Of a stretch of 64,000 nucleotides of DNA, positions 53,790-64,000 are shown piece after piece. Position 1 is the first letter of the stretch; every line of letters begins with the position of its first letter. Under the pieces are notes generated by a model, which worked only from the letters and a program-made list of their open reading frames with translations, did no database searches and was not told where the DNA came from. Position numbers and translations under genes: made by a program. Source of the DNA: Gracilaria domingensis (lineage: Eukaryota > Rhodophyta > Florideophyceae > Gracilariales > Gracilariaceae); contig VCMS01000294.1 of NCBI GenBank assembly GCA_022539475.1, positions 62,001 through 126,000 of the forward strand. The letters are read 5' to 3'.

Positions 53790-53845
53790 AAGTGTACTTT
53801 TGCGTTGTCCTTCAGCATGTGTGGTAGAAGGTACAGCGCGTCATT

Positions 53846-54877
53846 CTAAGTGAGCATATATGTGCTGAGAACGATTTGTTCGAAGTCACCAACGGCGGTT
53901 TCCCATGATTCCTTCACAGTTCCTACAAATTTCTTTCCATCCTTGAATGCGTAGCCAGTCTGAGATGAAGCTTTTTGTGTAAGTTCTATGCGCTTGATAG
54001 AATTATGGTCTTGTTCGCCATAAGCGAGATTGGCCAAGGTCTTTATGTCGCGGAATATCTCGGTATAGCTCTTCGTTGGCAGTGATTCGGGGGAGAGGCG
54101 CAATGCAGCGTTATGGAATTTTATGCGTGGGCTTTGGTGGAAGGGTTCCGGGGTGTGATCGTTACGAATACTGCGCTTGTTGTGATTATTCTCGGCGTCG
54201 CTTAGACGAGAGGGATGGGCGCGATGATTGTCACCTGGTTGGTCTTCGCCCTTCGCTGTCAATAGATACTCCTTGAAGCTGTGCATGAGCTTATCCATCG
54301 CGGGTTCGGAAGAGAGTTTCAACTGTGGGGTGTTATCGACGGCTTCGGCGAAATCATCTTCATTATCGGCGTTTTTGTCGTAGGGATGTGGCTGCTTCGA
54401 GATAACGTAGTTCGCAACTGTTTGAAAACCTTGGTTGTCGTCATCTTCACCGTCCCAAATCAGATACGCTATGCGTACTGTGAGGTTTCGATACTTGTAG
54501 GTGGGGATGCTGATATCATATTGTTTGAGTCTGTTCATCACACCATTGATGCAAGTACGGTTGTTGAGAACGCTTGGTGCACAAAGCAACAAAGGGTCGA
54601 GCTTTGTGCGAAGTCGCTCAAGGAATGTGTCGCGATCGAGATTGTCACGGAGAATCCTTGTAATGACAGAGCAATATTCTTGTTCGTGGGCACTCTTGAG
54701 AGTAGCTTTCGGGAGAAAAGTAGAACGAGCCGCTCCATTGGAGTTGAGAGACTTGTTAGGGAGTGGTTCGATGTGTTCGGTGGTGTCGATCGGTAGATTG
54801 GTTGGGGTTTCGAGAACATCATGATCCAGTGAGTTGTGGAGAGACAGATTAGACGGAATGTAGTTTGCATTACTCAT
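53846..54877 (-). CDS. gag-like region of the old Copia-like element (right copy)
   Basis: Encodes the same protein as 2066-3097. Being the same in both arms, it was already in this state before the arms were duplicated. Assigned to gag by position. Confidence 0.6.
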   Translation of the reverse strand: MSNANYIPSNLSLHNSLDHDVLETPTNLPIDTTEHIEPLPNKSLNSNGAARSTFLPKATLKSAHEQEYCSVITRILRDNLDRDTFLERLRTKLDPLLLCAPSVLNNRTCINGVMNRLKQYDISIPTYKYRNLTVRIAYLIWDGEDDDNQGFQTVANYVISKQPHPYDKNADNEDDFAEAVDNTPQLKLSSEPAMDKLMHSFKEYLLTAKGEDQPGDNHRAHPSRLSDAENNHNKRSIRNDHTPEPFHQSPRIKFHNAALRLSPESLPTKSYTEIFRDIKTLANLAYGEQDHNSIKRIELTQKASSQTGYAFKDGKKFVGTVKESWETAVGDFEQIVLSTYMLT

Positions 54878-54921
54878 AATTGAGTAAAACAGCTACTTAC
54901 AATAGACGATCATTCGAACAA

Positions 54922-55517
54922 TGGCCTCTTAATGAAATGATGGATGCTGGCTCGCTGAGAGGTTGGATGCGCGAAGCGGGGTATCGTTAGGTGTGTTAGG
55001 AATGCCTCATGAAAGTTTACTGGCGGTGGCGCTAGTCACAGTTTAACCCTTTTGAAACGGTTTGCTTATGTCTAGTGAGATAGACATAAGCAGGCAACAT
55101 AATTGGGTAGCCGCTATAACGAATCATTGTCAGCGTGTCACTTGTCTGTCTTGCTTATGTCTAGCTCACTAAACATAAGCGAAGAATGTTCTTAATTGGG
55201 TACAAGTCCAATCTGTTTGAGATAAAACCAATAACATTTAAACTTGAGTACTACGTGTATTTTAATCAAGATGGTTTGTTATACCGTTCTGTTTCAGCCG
55301 CATGATTCAATCATTTCTGTTCTTCTTATTGGCTCTTTTTTATATCTAGCTCACTAGAAATAAGAACGTTTAGTCCCAAAGGGTTAAGTACTGGAAGCAG
55401 GGCGGATGTTTCAGAAGAAGTGTCGAATGCTCCAGCAAGGATCCTGTCCCGATATGCACATCGGGACGCAAGCAGTCAGGTACGTTATACGGACTGCTAC
55501 GCGTACTTTGATTGCCA
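54922..55517 (-). repeat. 5' LTR of the old Copia-like element (right copy)
   Basis: TG...CA ends as in 1425-2021, with a MITE inside at 55047-55383. Confidence 0.8.
55047..55383. mobile_element. MITE, TTAA target site (mirror of 1559-1896)
   Basis: TTAA at 55043-55046 and 55384-55387. Same insertion event as at 1559-1896, carried along by the inverted duplication. Confidence 0.85.
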
Positions 55518-55520
55518 TAA

Positions 55521-55995
55521 TGGTACCCCTTATGTGCTAAGGGGTACCGGCAATGCCCATTACAAGCCCATTGGGTGCCCCTTATTTCGCCGCCTTCGAC
55601 GGCGGAAGTCTGGCGTTGTTCTACACGTGTTACAAGTTTTAGAAAACCAAACCGATGAATTATGTGGCATACGTGGCATACGTTGACGCAAGCACGTTCA
55701 AATAGTTTCAAAATTTTATCTGTTTTAGTTGATTTAAGGGGTACCGGTGGTCCGGACCCCTTACAAGGGGTACCGGTTCCAATAAGGGGCACCGCAGCGA
55801 GGTGGTAGAAAGTTCTCTAGTTCTTGGTACGCAGAGGCATGGTTTGGAAACTTGGGGAGCCAAAACTTTGTACGCGAGAAGCTGATTAAAATCTCTATTG
55901 GCTGCATGAATTTGAATGAGATTCGTCTACGCAAACATAACTTTTTGGCAGCGTACATTTAAGGGGTACCCAAACCGGGAACGATACCCCTTAAA
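55521..55995. repeat. AAGGGGTACC foldback cluster (mirror of 946-1420)
   Basis: Same hairpins in reverse order; see 946-1420. Confidence 0.65.
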
Positions 55996-56017
55996 ATTTT
56001 CGGGGGATAAAATGAAA

Positions 56018-56701
56018 TCAACCAAAGCGTGTGGCTCTTCGTTTACGCCTCCTTTCGTGTGCTTTTTGGTTTCCGCGACGATTTCTACTGCCATCATCCG
56101 GACCAGTACTCACATCATTCTTCGCCACAATACCCCTGGTCTCTGAATTTATAGAAGAGCTATGAATGGCATTTCCATTACATTCTCTTTCTATTTCGCC
56201 GCTGAGACGGTATGAAACTTGATCAACACCTTCACTACAAACTGGTACACTTTCCGAATGAATCGAACTATTCTCCGTCAAAGATGTCTGTGGAGCGGCT
56301 GCTTCAGCATTCGGGTGGGGAGGAGGTTGCTGCGCACTGGTTGATACTGTCACGAACGAGTTCGCACTTTTTGGAGGAAGTCTATTATAGTAATCATAAT
56401 TGTCTTCGTAGGGCAGGTACGGTTGTTCCAGGTTCCCGATCAGCATGGTTTGATAATATGTTGGGGTAGGAGAGACGGCGCGAAGACCAAGCTTACGTCT
56501 CTTCCTACTGCGACTCCGACAGAATTTTCCGCGTGTTCTGCACATGGAATCTTCAGCCCCGGTTGTTTGGATTGGTGTAGACGAAGTGTTGCTTTCGTTC
56601 TCCATTAGATTGATGTATGTGAAAGGAATGGGTAAATGTGCACAAAACAGGTGCGCCAGCACAGGTTCTTGGCTCGTCGCTTGCTTGCACTCTGTCGCCA
56701 T
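56018..56701 (-). CDS. hypothetical basic/Ser-rich protein (mirror of 240-923)
   Basis: Same reading as 240-923 from the shared ATG (56701). Comparing the copies sets the start: frames upstream disagree by homopolymer length. Function unknown. Confidence 0.3.
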   Translation of the reverse strand: MATECKQATSQEPVLAHLFCAHLPIPFTYINLMENESNTSSTPIQTTGAEDSMCRTRGKFCRSRSRKRRKLGLRAVSPTPTYYQTMLIGNLEQPYLPYEDNYDYYNRLPPKSANSFVTVSTSAQQPPPHPNAEAAAPQTSLTENSSIHSESVPVCSEGVDQVSYRLSGEIERECNGNAIHSSSINSETRGIVAKNDVSTGPDDGSRNRRGNQKAHERRRKRRATRFG

Positions 56702-56938
56702 CTGGTGATTACTCAGCCAATTCTGGGCTTTTGTACTCGCCCTCATGGACGTTCGGTGCCATCATCACTCACGGCCGAGTGCTGACAAATGCAGTGGTAA
56801 AAGTAATCACGGTGGAGTGCTGACAAATGCAGTGGTTAAAGTACTCACGGTGGAGCGCTGATAAATGCAATAGGTCGATGTGATCGTTGCTAGCTACAAT
56901 CAAGCCCCAATGAACGGTGTGCTAGGAGTAGCTAAGAA

Positions 56939-58109
56939 AGTGGTTGAGGGATTAAGGATTTATCGAACGCTGGAAGGATTGAGGCAAGCGTTTCTTAATG
57001 TCCTAGTTTAGTTATACACCTATGGGTGAGAGCACTGGGTTGGGTTCCATTTCGGACTGCGTCACCTTCGGTTTGAATCTGTAACCGTTTCTTTGCTCTA
57101 AGGTCTTGAGTATTTCGTGCTCCTCTATCGCCTTTCCTGCCTTGCGAATGCTCCCTGTAAGCTTTCCATCGTTGAGTGCGAACGCCACTCCGTTCTCCGC
57201 ACACCGAAAAGGTTTGGAAACCCCGTACAAGTGAGCACTCTCACGTCTAATGCCGTGCGAACGACACCTGCCTGCTGAGCGAACGCCTCTTTGTTGATGT
57301 GCGAACGCCGCTGCAGGTTGTGCGAACGCTGCATGAGATGGCCGTTTGTGTGCGCCTCTGTTATTGGCTAAACGAAGAAGCAGTCACCGATTCCTTGGCC
57401 GTCGTTTCTTCGTCGTTGCAAGCGCTCGATGTGCAGTCCCGTCCACCCGCGCCAAACGCCCGCTCTTCGCCAAGACACGCCACCACGTATAAATCAAAGC
57501 TTCCTGCCAACCTGAGATTTGCCTCAGGCACTGCACGCAGAGTATACCAACGTCTGGGTGGAGTGGATTTATAATGACATGGTCATTGACCGATCGGTCA
57601 TCCGTAACATTTCCCGATCGAACGCCTGGAAGGACTGCGGCGCCTCGTTCGAGAACAATACGTTGCAAGGCGAGGTGCGACTGTCACTGCGCGCCACACT
57701 ACTGTTGTGAATGGTGGCTTTTTTGACGTTCTTATCAGGCTTTTGCTTCGCGTTCGCCATGGGTCGCCACTCTAGGCGAACGATGGTGCGCGCCGGTTCA
57801 TGCGCGGCTCGCTCCCGACAAAAGTGATCGATAAAATCCGCATGAGTGCCCTGCGCATTGGTGTTGGAGCGGATACGGAAGGTATCACCAGCCCTGAGCT
57901 GCGAATACCGTTGCATCCAGTTGGTTGCAAGCAATATCGCGCGCCGCGGTGCTGCGTGCCTCCGCAAGAATCACACCAGTGGATAGTAGCAGCTTCTCGT
58001 ACAGGCAGATGCTCAGCCATTGCCAAACGGCGAGTAGACAGTCAGGGTCAACGTTTTCGAGCGGCGGAATCTGCGAGGAGTTGATGATATAGGCAGCGCT
58101 GACCCGTTT
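56939..58109 (-). other. region upstream of clathrin, possible unassigned minus-strand gene
   Basis: The inverted arm ends at 56938. Beyond it, minus-strand readings look coding but shift frame: LLAVWQWLSICLYEKLLLST (about 58040-57980), GTHADFIDHFCRERAAHEPA (about 57850), HPDVGILCVQCLRQISGW (about 57540) and SIRKAGKAIEEHEILKTLEQ (about 57110). They may form one gene divergent from clathrin. No family is recognised, and indel errors are likely here. Confidence 0.3.
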
Positions 58110-61100
58110 GTGTGCGCGACCGCCATGGGCATTATGAAGAGACAGGGCGGCAAAGACAGACGCTCAGCTGCATGGTTAACCAACTGCCGTTTTTCTCCAG
58201 TGTACGCGCCGGACTCGAGTTTGAAGACGAAAAGATTGTCGTTGAGGTCATGGACTGAAATCGAATGGCGCGCCCGCTCCGCGGATTCTCATGATCTTCC
58301 ACATCTTGCCTATTGCTTTTATGTACACAAAGACCGCCTTGTATATTGCTGTGCCTCCCTTTCTCAACGCCATTGTCGCCATGTGAACCTTCTTTGGATG
58401 GCGGTTTTGGTTCTGCCTCTCCATTCTTGTCTTCTGGCGCTTGTGCTGGCGCGGAATTCTGTCAAGAACATTGAGCACACCGCCAGCCCCAGCAGCCCGA
58501 CTCGCCACCCGTTCTCGACCGACGCTGCCTTGCTGCACCCCCGGAAGGACTGGCTTGCTGTGCGTGTCGGCGTCAATGTTTCTGTGATCGACATTGCTCG
58601 AAGAAGAAGTTTTAGGAGGCTGTTTTTGCCGGACGCCGTTGCGTTCTGGCACTGGATCGCCGATGATATGCTCGCGATCGTCACCCTGACGGCCGTTTTT
58701 CATTGGCAGCTCTCCGCAGAGCCTCAGGTCGTGTTCGAGGCGTCATGATTCCTTGCTCAACTCCCAGATCATCGCGTATTCGGCCGATGCGTCTCAGAAG
58801 TGGATTGCTGTCACCGCGCTTTCCGCCCAGCAGAACGGCGTCGCGGGACATGTGCAGCTCTTCTCGTGCGCGTAGAAAATGTCGCAATCTTGTCTGCGCA
58901 CGCCGCACCTTTGCCAAACTCATGCTTGATGAGTACACCGCCAATCTGTTCCTGTTGCGTCGCGTACCGAAAGCGAGGAGACGAGCAAGGTGGAGTCGCT
59001 GCTCCAAATCATGAGGTGGGCGGTTCCCGCTTCGGAAAGATCTCCATTGAGATCTAATATCCTCCCGAATTTGCAGCGAATTTCCAATCGCCTTGCATGT
59101 GTCGTCAAAGTACCCGACAATTTTGTATCTAATCACGAAGATGGGCTACATTCATCTGTATGCCTTGGAGATTACCAAGTGCATCTACATGAATCGCATC
59201 TCTGAGACCACAATGTTGCCACTGCGCCTCACACTGCAAGTGGCGGCCTCATTGGTATTAACAGACAAGCAACGTCCTCCTTGTGTCGGTAGATCCTGAC
59301 GCCATCGTTCTTACGTGCGTAAAAAGCTTGGCGATGAAGAATTAGCGGTTAGCCTCGCGTCGCGAAACGGCTTTGCTGGTGCGGAGAGCGGTTTTGCTGA
59401 TAGTTTCGAAGACGCTTTGGAGGAGGGCGACTACAAGAAGGCCGCAATGCTCGCAGCAGACTCGCCTGGCGGTTTTCTCGGAACAGTTGACACTATTCAG
59501 CGTTTTCGTAGCTTACCTGCTGATGGTCCGGCCCCTCCTGTACTTGTATACTTTCAAACTTGCCTCGGTCGAGGCAAGCTCAATAACGATGAAAGCGTTG
59601 AGTTTGCAAAGCAGCTCATGGATAACAAAAAGACTGATATGTTGGAAAAATGAATCAAGGAGGACAAGCTCGAATTCACCGAAGCCGTCGGCGATGTCAT
59701 TAGACCGAAGAACCCCACTCTGGCACTAGCTGTGTTTATCAAAGCAAAGGCTCACGAGAAAGTTATGCAGTTCATGATTTAGACCGGCCAGGCTTCAAAG
59801 ATTGCCTTGTACGCGAAGAAGGTTGGTATGAAAGTGAAACATCGAGACCTTGTTGAGATGGCCGCCAATTACAATCCGCAAGTGACGTTGGGCATTGCAA
59901 ATAATGCGAGCAATGCGCTTGTTCTTGGGACCCTAAGAGAAGAAAGAAATCGATAGACGATTCACAGCATGACTTGATATGTTCTTGTAAAGGGAAATGC
60001 TGCATGAACCTACAGCTATCATAGCAATGATCATTGACGATGAAAGAACGCCTGAAATGGGCTAGGTTCCAGGACAAGGTTTTGAAGCATGCTTAGCGAA
60101 TGCTTCCAGCGGGTACAGGATGGCATCTTTCGCCAGGATATATGCACCAGTTCCGATTCATTTTCTATTGCGATGTTATGTGAGCGGTCAGGATTGTTTC
60201 AGCATGCATTAGAGCACTACTCAGACCTTTCGAACGTAAAGCGCGTCATCACCAACACACACGTTATCAATCCCGAGTTCATTCTGAACTACTTTGGAAC
60301 ATCCACCCGGTATGACCAGCTGGAGGTATGAAAGAGTGATAGTGACGAATCCTCGAGAAATATTCGAACTAATGTGTAACGTTGTGGCAAACGTCACTAC
60401 CAGACTCATGGGTGATCACTCAAAGTATTTATGGTTGAGTCGCCCCAAGGTTCACTGACGATTGTTTAGCTTGCTTACTCGCTATGTTGGTGTACACGGA
60501 CGTTCCTGAGTCCACTGTTTCATCAAGTAAGCTTGGGACGTGCTCATGTATGAAGTGCACAAGATCACCGGGGAGTCAAATTACTACGACCCAGAAATGA
60601 TCAAGTCATTCTTGAAGTACGCTCGACGAAGGACCACGACCTTTGATAATGTGTGCGACCGGTTTGGATTTGTTGACGAGATGGTTGGACTACTGTGTCA
60701 AATACAGGCAAGTAAAATTCATTCAGGGCTACGTTCAACGCATTAATCCGTTGCAATGCCCAACTGTAGTCGGAGCGTTGCTTGACAACGGGAAATGAGA
60801 GAAGCAGATGTGAAGGAGATGATCATGTCAGTGAGAAAATGGTTCCGGTCGATGATCTAGTTGACTCTGTTCAATCTCGTGGAAAGATCAATCTTCTACT
60901 AGAGTTTTTGGAAAGCCGACTTGCCGATGGATCTACCGAAGCATCCGTGCATACTGGGTTGGCAAAAGTGTACATAGATACGAACCGAAACGCGCAACAC
61001 TTTTTGGAAACGAATGCGCTACTACACTCTCGGGACGTTTGGCCGTTTATGTACCAGCGGATTTACTGCCTCTCATTGGTTATAGAGGGGAGTGTGATGA

Positions 61101-63665
61101 TAAGGTCTCGAAGTCACTACGGCCAAACTCACTTCCGCGAGCAGGCTGAGTTATGTAGTTGACAGGGCGACAGTTGAACTCCATGGGAAGATATCGTGAT
61201 GAGCTATTCCCTTCCGACGGCTTGTGATATCAGGTCTTTCACTGCAATAGCGGCGCTGAATCAAAAAGACACTGATAAGGCTTCGGTGCTAGTCAAGGCA
61301 TTTTTGACACCGGAATGCCTGAGTTCTTGATGGAGTGTTGGAGAAGTCGTGTCCAAACAGCACTACTGCGTTTTCACGCACAATAACTTCAGAATCTCCT
61401 GATTCTACAGCTATTGGAGTTGCACGCCAGAAAAGGGTGATGGCGCCTACGTGGCAAGCTTGTACAACTACGATGATGCAGAGACGTTCGCGCCCTCGTG
61501 ATTGATGCGGCATTGTTGAAGAGGGCTTTGGCATATACTACAGTTCGAGAAGTACGCGACAACATTGGCACGTTCTTCTTGCGAGCATATCAAGGATTTC
61601 GACCGTGACTTACAAGTTGCCTTTCGTGTGAGTCAGTCCAATGTGTGTCTCTCACTTGGATGTTGCCCAGGTTTGAAACTGGCTTTCGTTTGCAGACGAT
61701 ATTAGTCGTTGATGTGCGCTAAAAAGAGTATCTCATATTTTTCTTTTTTGTCTTGCCCCCCCCCAATCGTTCGGGGTTAGGAAAGCACTCAGATATAACG
61801 CAGGAACAACATGACGACCTTCACAAGATGGATCTCGAAGGTTATGCGTGTGCGAAAGAAAAGTCGCGACCAGAAATCGGCTCTTCGATCAATTGATACG
61901 AACTTGTATCATGCGCTGTGTCGTCTAATGCACTGCACCATGTCGAGAATATCAACTTACTGTGGGCACAGGGACTACCTACGAGAAGCTAGGTGACAGA
62001 TGCTTGATATTGAGCTGATCACCAGCAGCCAAAGTGACTTCGTTCCGTGCTGTACCGCGATTTGGCCTTAACGCTTAGCCTCAGCCTACGGCACATTATT
62101 GTTTTCAAAGATTACAAAGGCGTGTATGCAGGCCAACGAGGCGAAACAAGATCCCAACCTGGTGCCGATTCGTGCTCTTCGGGGTGTGGACAGGCTTTAG
62201 TTCCGCGTTGGCAGCGTCATGTGCCTTTGCGGTTGCTCGTTTCACAGAAGAAAGTGCAAGATGTATTGAATACTACGAAGATAAGGCACCTTCGGGCGAG
62301 GATTTGGATGTTCTCGAATTGTCTTTGATCTTCCAGAGGTCTTCATAATGCATGTTTCGGCAACAGCGGTTTCTGAAACGAAGTACAGAGAAGGAATCCA
62401 GTGCTGAACTTCTGCCGATTATGGAATGGTCGACTTTACGATACCGAAGGTAAAAAGAGCACTGTACAAACAGTTCAATCTTTGGGATTTCTGTTTTGAT
62501 CTTACACGTTCGTACAATGAGTTTTGATAACGGCGCTGATCTCATGATGAATCACACTCACAACCTGCATTTACGCCAGGGAATTCTTGAGTTATATCAG
62601 AGTGGAACTTTGAATACCATGTCCGATCCTCACTTCTTATCTAGCGTGAAGCCGGAACTCGTGGAAGATCTCTCGGACAACGTCCCTATTCTCCTCGATA
62701 GCACGCGTTCGCGGGGGGCTTGGTGGCATTTCTTCAAAGAGCACGAGCTCGTGGATTTTTGGTCCATTGGGATGCCTACCATTTGCTGGAAGTATCTGAA
62801 AAGATTCCATCGGCGACGTTCTGAAGTCAACTGAAGCCTTGAATAGTTACTTGACATCTGGCGACACTGTAGCCTGCGAAATTCAAGCTGAAGGACGTTC
62901 CAGGAACTTTGCATCATCAAACTGCGCCAAAGACTCAGGACAACGAAGCATCTCCAGTTTAGACGTATCAAGGATATTGTTGCTCGGAACGGAAGATATA
63001 ACAGCATCGAAATGGAAGAAGAGACGGTGCTTTACTATGACTATTGACTGATGCTATACGTACAGTCTGAAGACAAGAGTTGCGAAATATGCGGCATACT
63101 TCGGCGAAATATCAATTTCTGAATGTTTGCTGCTTGTTGCTATGCCTGCTCAATTTCTTCCCTCCGGATGTGGCACTTGGAATTACGGTTTGGATGGTAG
63201 CGCTGCGGAGTTCGCATTGCCGGTTTATGATTCAAACGCTATCGAAGCGGTATCTCGCTTGAGGTCTTAGAAAGACCAAAGACGAACGAAGATAGAACAA
63301 ATGAAACTGACCGGAAGAAGAAGGAAGAGTGTTGTGACGAACCTGTATTACTTTATGGCTTTTACAAGATTATCCAACAAACCATGCTACCCGTGCATAT
63401 TACCCAAGTGCTGCATGGTGGGCTATGTTGGGCCCGGTCAGCTCTTGGTGGGGTCGGAGGAGAACGGCATTGCGGCTTGATAGGCTGCTGTGAGGCTACA
63501 CACTGTTTTCCACAGGGCCCGTAGTAACGCCCCTGACAGTTTCAGTAGGTCCGATGGCCTCTGCTAACCACTGAAATTGCCCGCAACGCTTTATCCATGA
63601 ATTCCCATTAGATACTACGTCTACCAACGCAGCGAGCAGACCTACACGCTACTGGGCACGCTATG
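58110..63665 (+). CDS. clathrin heavy chain, full-length but indel-rich
   Basis: Coat subunit of clathrin vesicles. The N-terminal propeller is visible: LEFEDEKIVVEVMD (about 58215), SPTRHPFSTDAALLHP, DAVAFWHWIADDMLAIVTLT (about 58640) and MGYIHLYALEITKCIYMNRI (about 59145). The linker and leg follow: LASRNGFAGAESGFADSFED (59350), KNPTLALAVFIKAKAHEKV (59710), ALYAKKVGMKVKHRDLVEMA and LFQHALEHYSDLSNVKRVIT (60200). Next are NYYDPEMIKSFLKYARR (60580) and NLLLEFLESRLADGSTEASV (60890), then the distal leg to the C-terminus near 63665. The span of 5.5 kb equals about 1,700 codons plus extra bases, so the gene appears intronless. The frame changes dozens of times by single-base indels. The start is uncertain. 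Confidence 0.85.
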
Positions 63666-64000
63666 TACAAATTTGTTGCTAACCTGCCTAGAGACGGAAA
63701 CTGGTGCACTACACTTCGGCATGCTTTCCCTCGAATGAACGAAAGGCGAATTTGCCAAGACCTGCAATTTACGTCTCCTCGTGAAAGCTGATAAACCAGA
63801 AGAAAGAATTAGTCCTAACTTATTCACTCTCTCTTTCCACCTATTGCACTCTTCTAACTACAGATCCACAGTGATATAATCGGCTTTTCCTACGGAGGGT
63901 GCTTCTAATCCCTCCTTTTCACTAGTTCTTGAACCCTCGTCTGAACGTTCTCTTTGTGAACAAATGTCTTCTTCACTGCCCGCTCTTTCTCACGGAAGAG

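Larger units (their letters stand above)
46791..55517 (-). mobile_element. Copia-superfamily LTR retroelement, full-length right copy, old
   Basis: Reading leftwards from 55517: 5' LTR (with MITE), gag (with LTR-like insertion), zinc knuckle, second LTR-like insertion, protease, integrase, RT (with a second MITE), RNase H, purine tract, 3' LTR. The PR-IN-RT-RH order gives the Copia superfamily. It is broken by many breaks and four later insertions. LTRs differ at about one position in seven, so it is old. The part from 50308 rightwards is mirrored at 1-6634 with near identity, so that duplication (if real) is far younger than the insertion. Confidence 0.85.

Noticed and set aside
46791-55517. 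Target-site duplication for the old retroelement
   Set aside because: Bases outside the two LTRs (ACCATTA upstream, TCATCAG downstream in element orientation) do not match convincingly.
1-64000. CRISPR array, tRNA or rRNA genes
   Set aside because: No regularly spaced repeats with unique spacers and no cloverleaf or rRNA core motifs were seen. The hairpins found are transposon foldbacks.

Overview
The window is nuclear DNA of a eukaryote with few or short introns. It holds clathrin heavy chain, the CLP1 RNA kinase, a SPINDLY/OGT-type GT41 glycosyltransferase, spliceosomal introns (GTAAGT/GTGAGT donors, a TACTAAC branch point) and many eukaryotic transposons. A TE-rich red alga would fit (long intron-poor genes, GC-rich host genes beside less GC-rich Copia, hAT, Harbinger and KDZ elements). 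The species cannot be fixed from the sequence, so this is inference only.

Layout. 1-6634: left copy of a segment carrying an old Copia-superfamily retroelement and its flank, ending in a 457-base N gap (6635-7091). 7092-9836: the C-terminal two thirds of clathrin heavy chain, indel-rich. 10391-11687: CLP1 on the minus strand, convergent with clathrin. 12069-12754: a weak membralin-like reading. 12870-15342: hAT transposase (-). 15775-16916: PIF/Harbinger transposase (+). 17030-17690 (-) and 18951-20361 (+): the TPR half and the catalytic half of a SPINDLY-like protein on opposite strands. 20362-28652: mostly unassigned, with a SANT-like coiled-coil protein, a two-zinc-finger gene with a clear intron, and a WD40 relic.

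28653-46791: two almost identical 6.3-kb KDZ (Plavaka-like) DNA transposons in inverted orientation. The 5.5-kb spacer between them has been invaded by a young Copia element (35413-40073). Each KDZ copy carries a zinc-finger transposase plus a divergently transcribed, multi-exon coiled-coil gene. 46791-55517: the full-length minus-strand copy of the old Copia-like element, whose gag-to-RT region is loaded with later insertions (two LTR-like pieces and two copies of a TTAA-flanked MITE). 55518-56939: the mirrored flank. 57000-58100: unassigned. 58110-63665: a complete-length but indel-damaged clathrin heavy chain gene.

Large-scale structure. There are two independent inverted duplications, one centred near 37.72 kb (KDZ arms) and one near 28.47 kb (arms 1-6634 and 50308-56938). 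There is also a direct duplication of clathrin (7092-10160 against 60863-64000). The arms differ almost only in homopolymer length. The clathrin copies differ mainly by single-base indels, as uncorrected long reads would. Part of the architecture may therefore be an assembly product. The transposon biology (TIRs, TSDs, an empty site, primer-binding site, gene content) stands independently of that.
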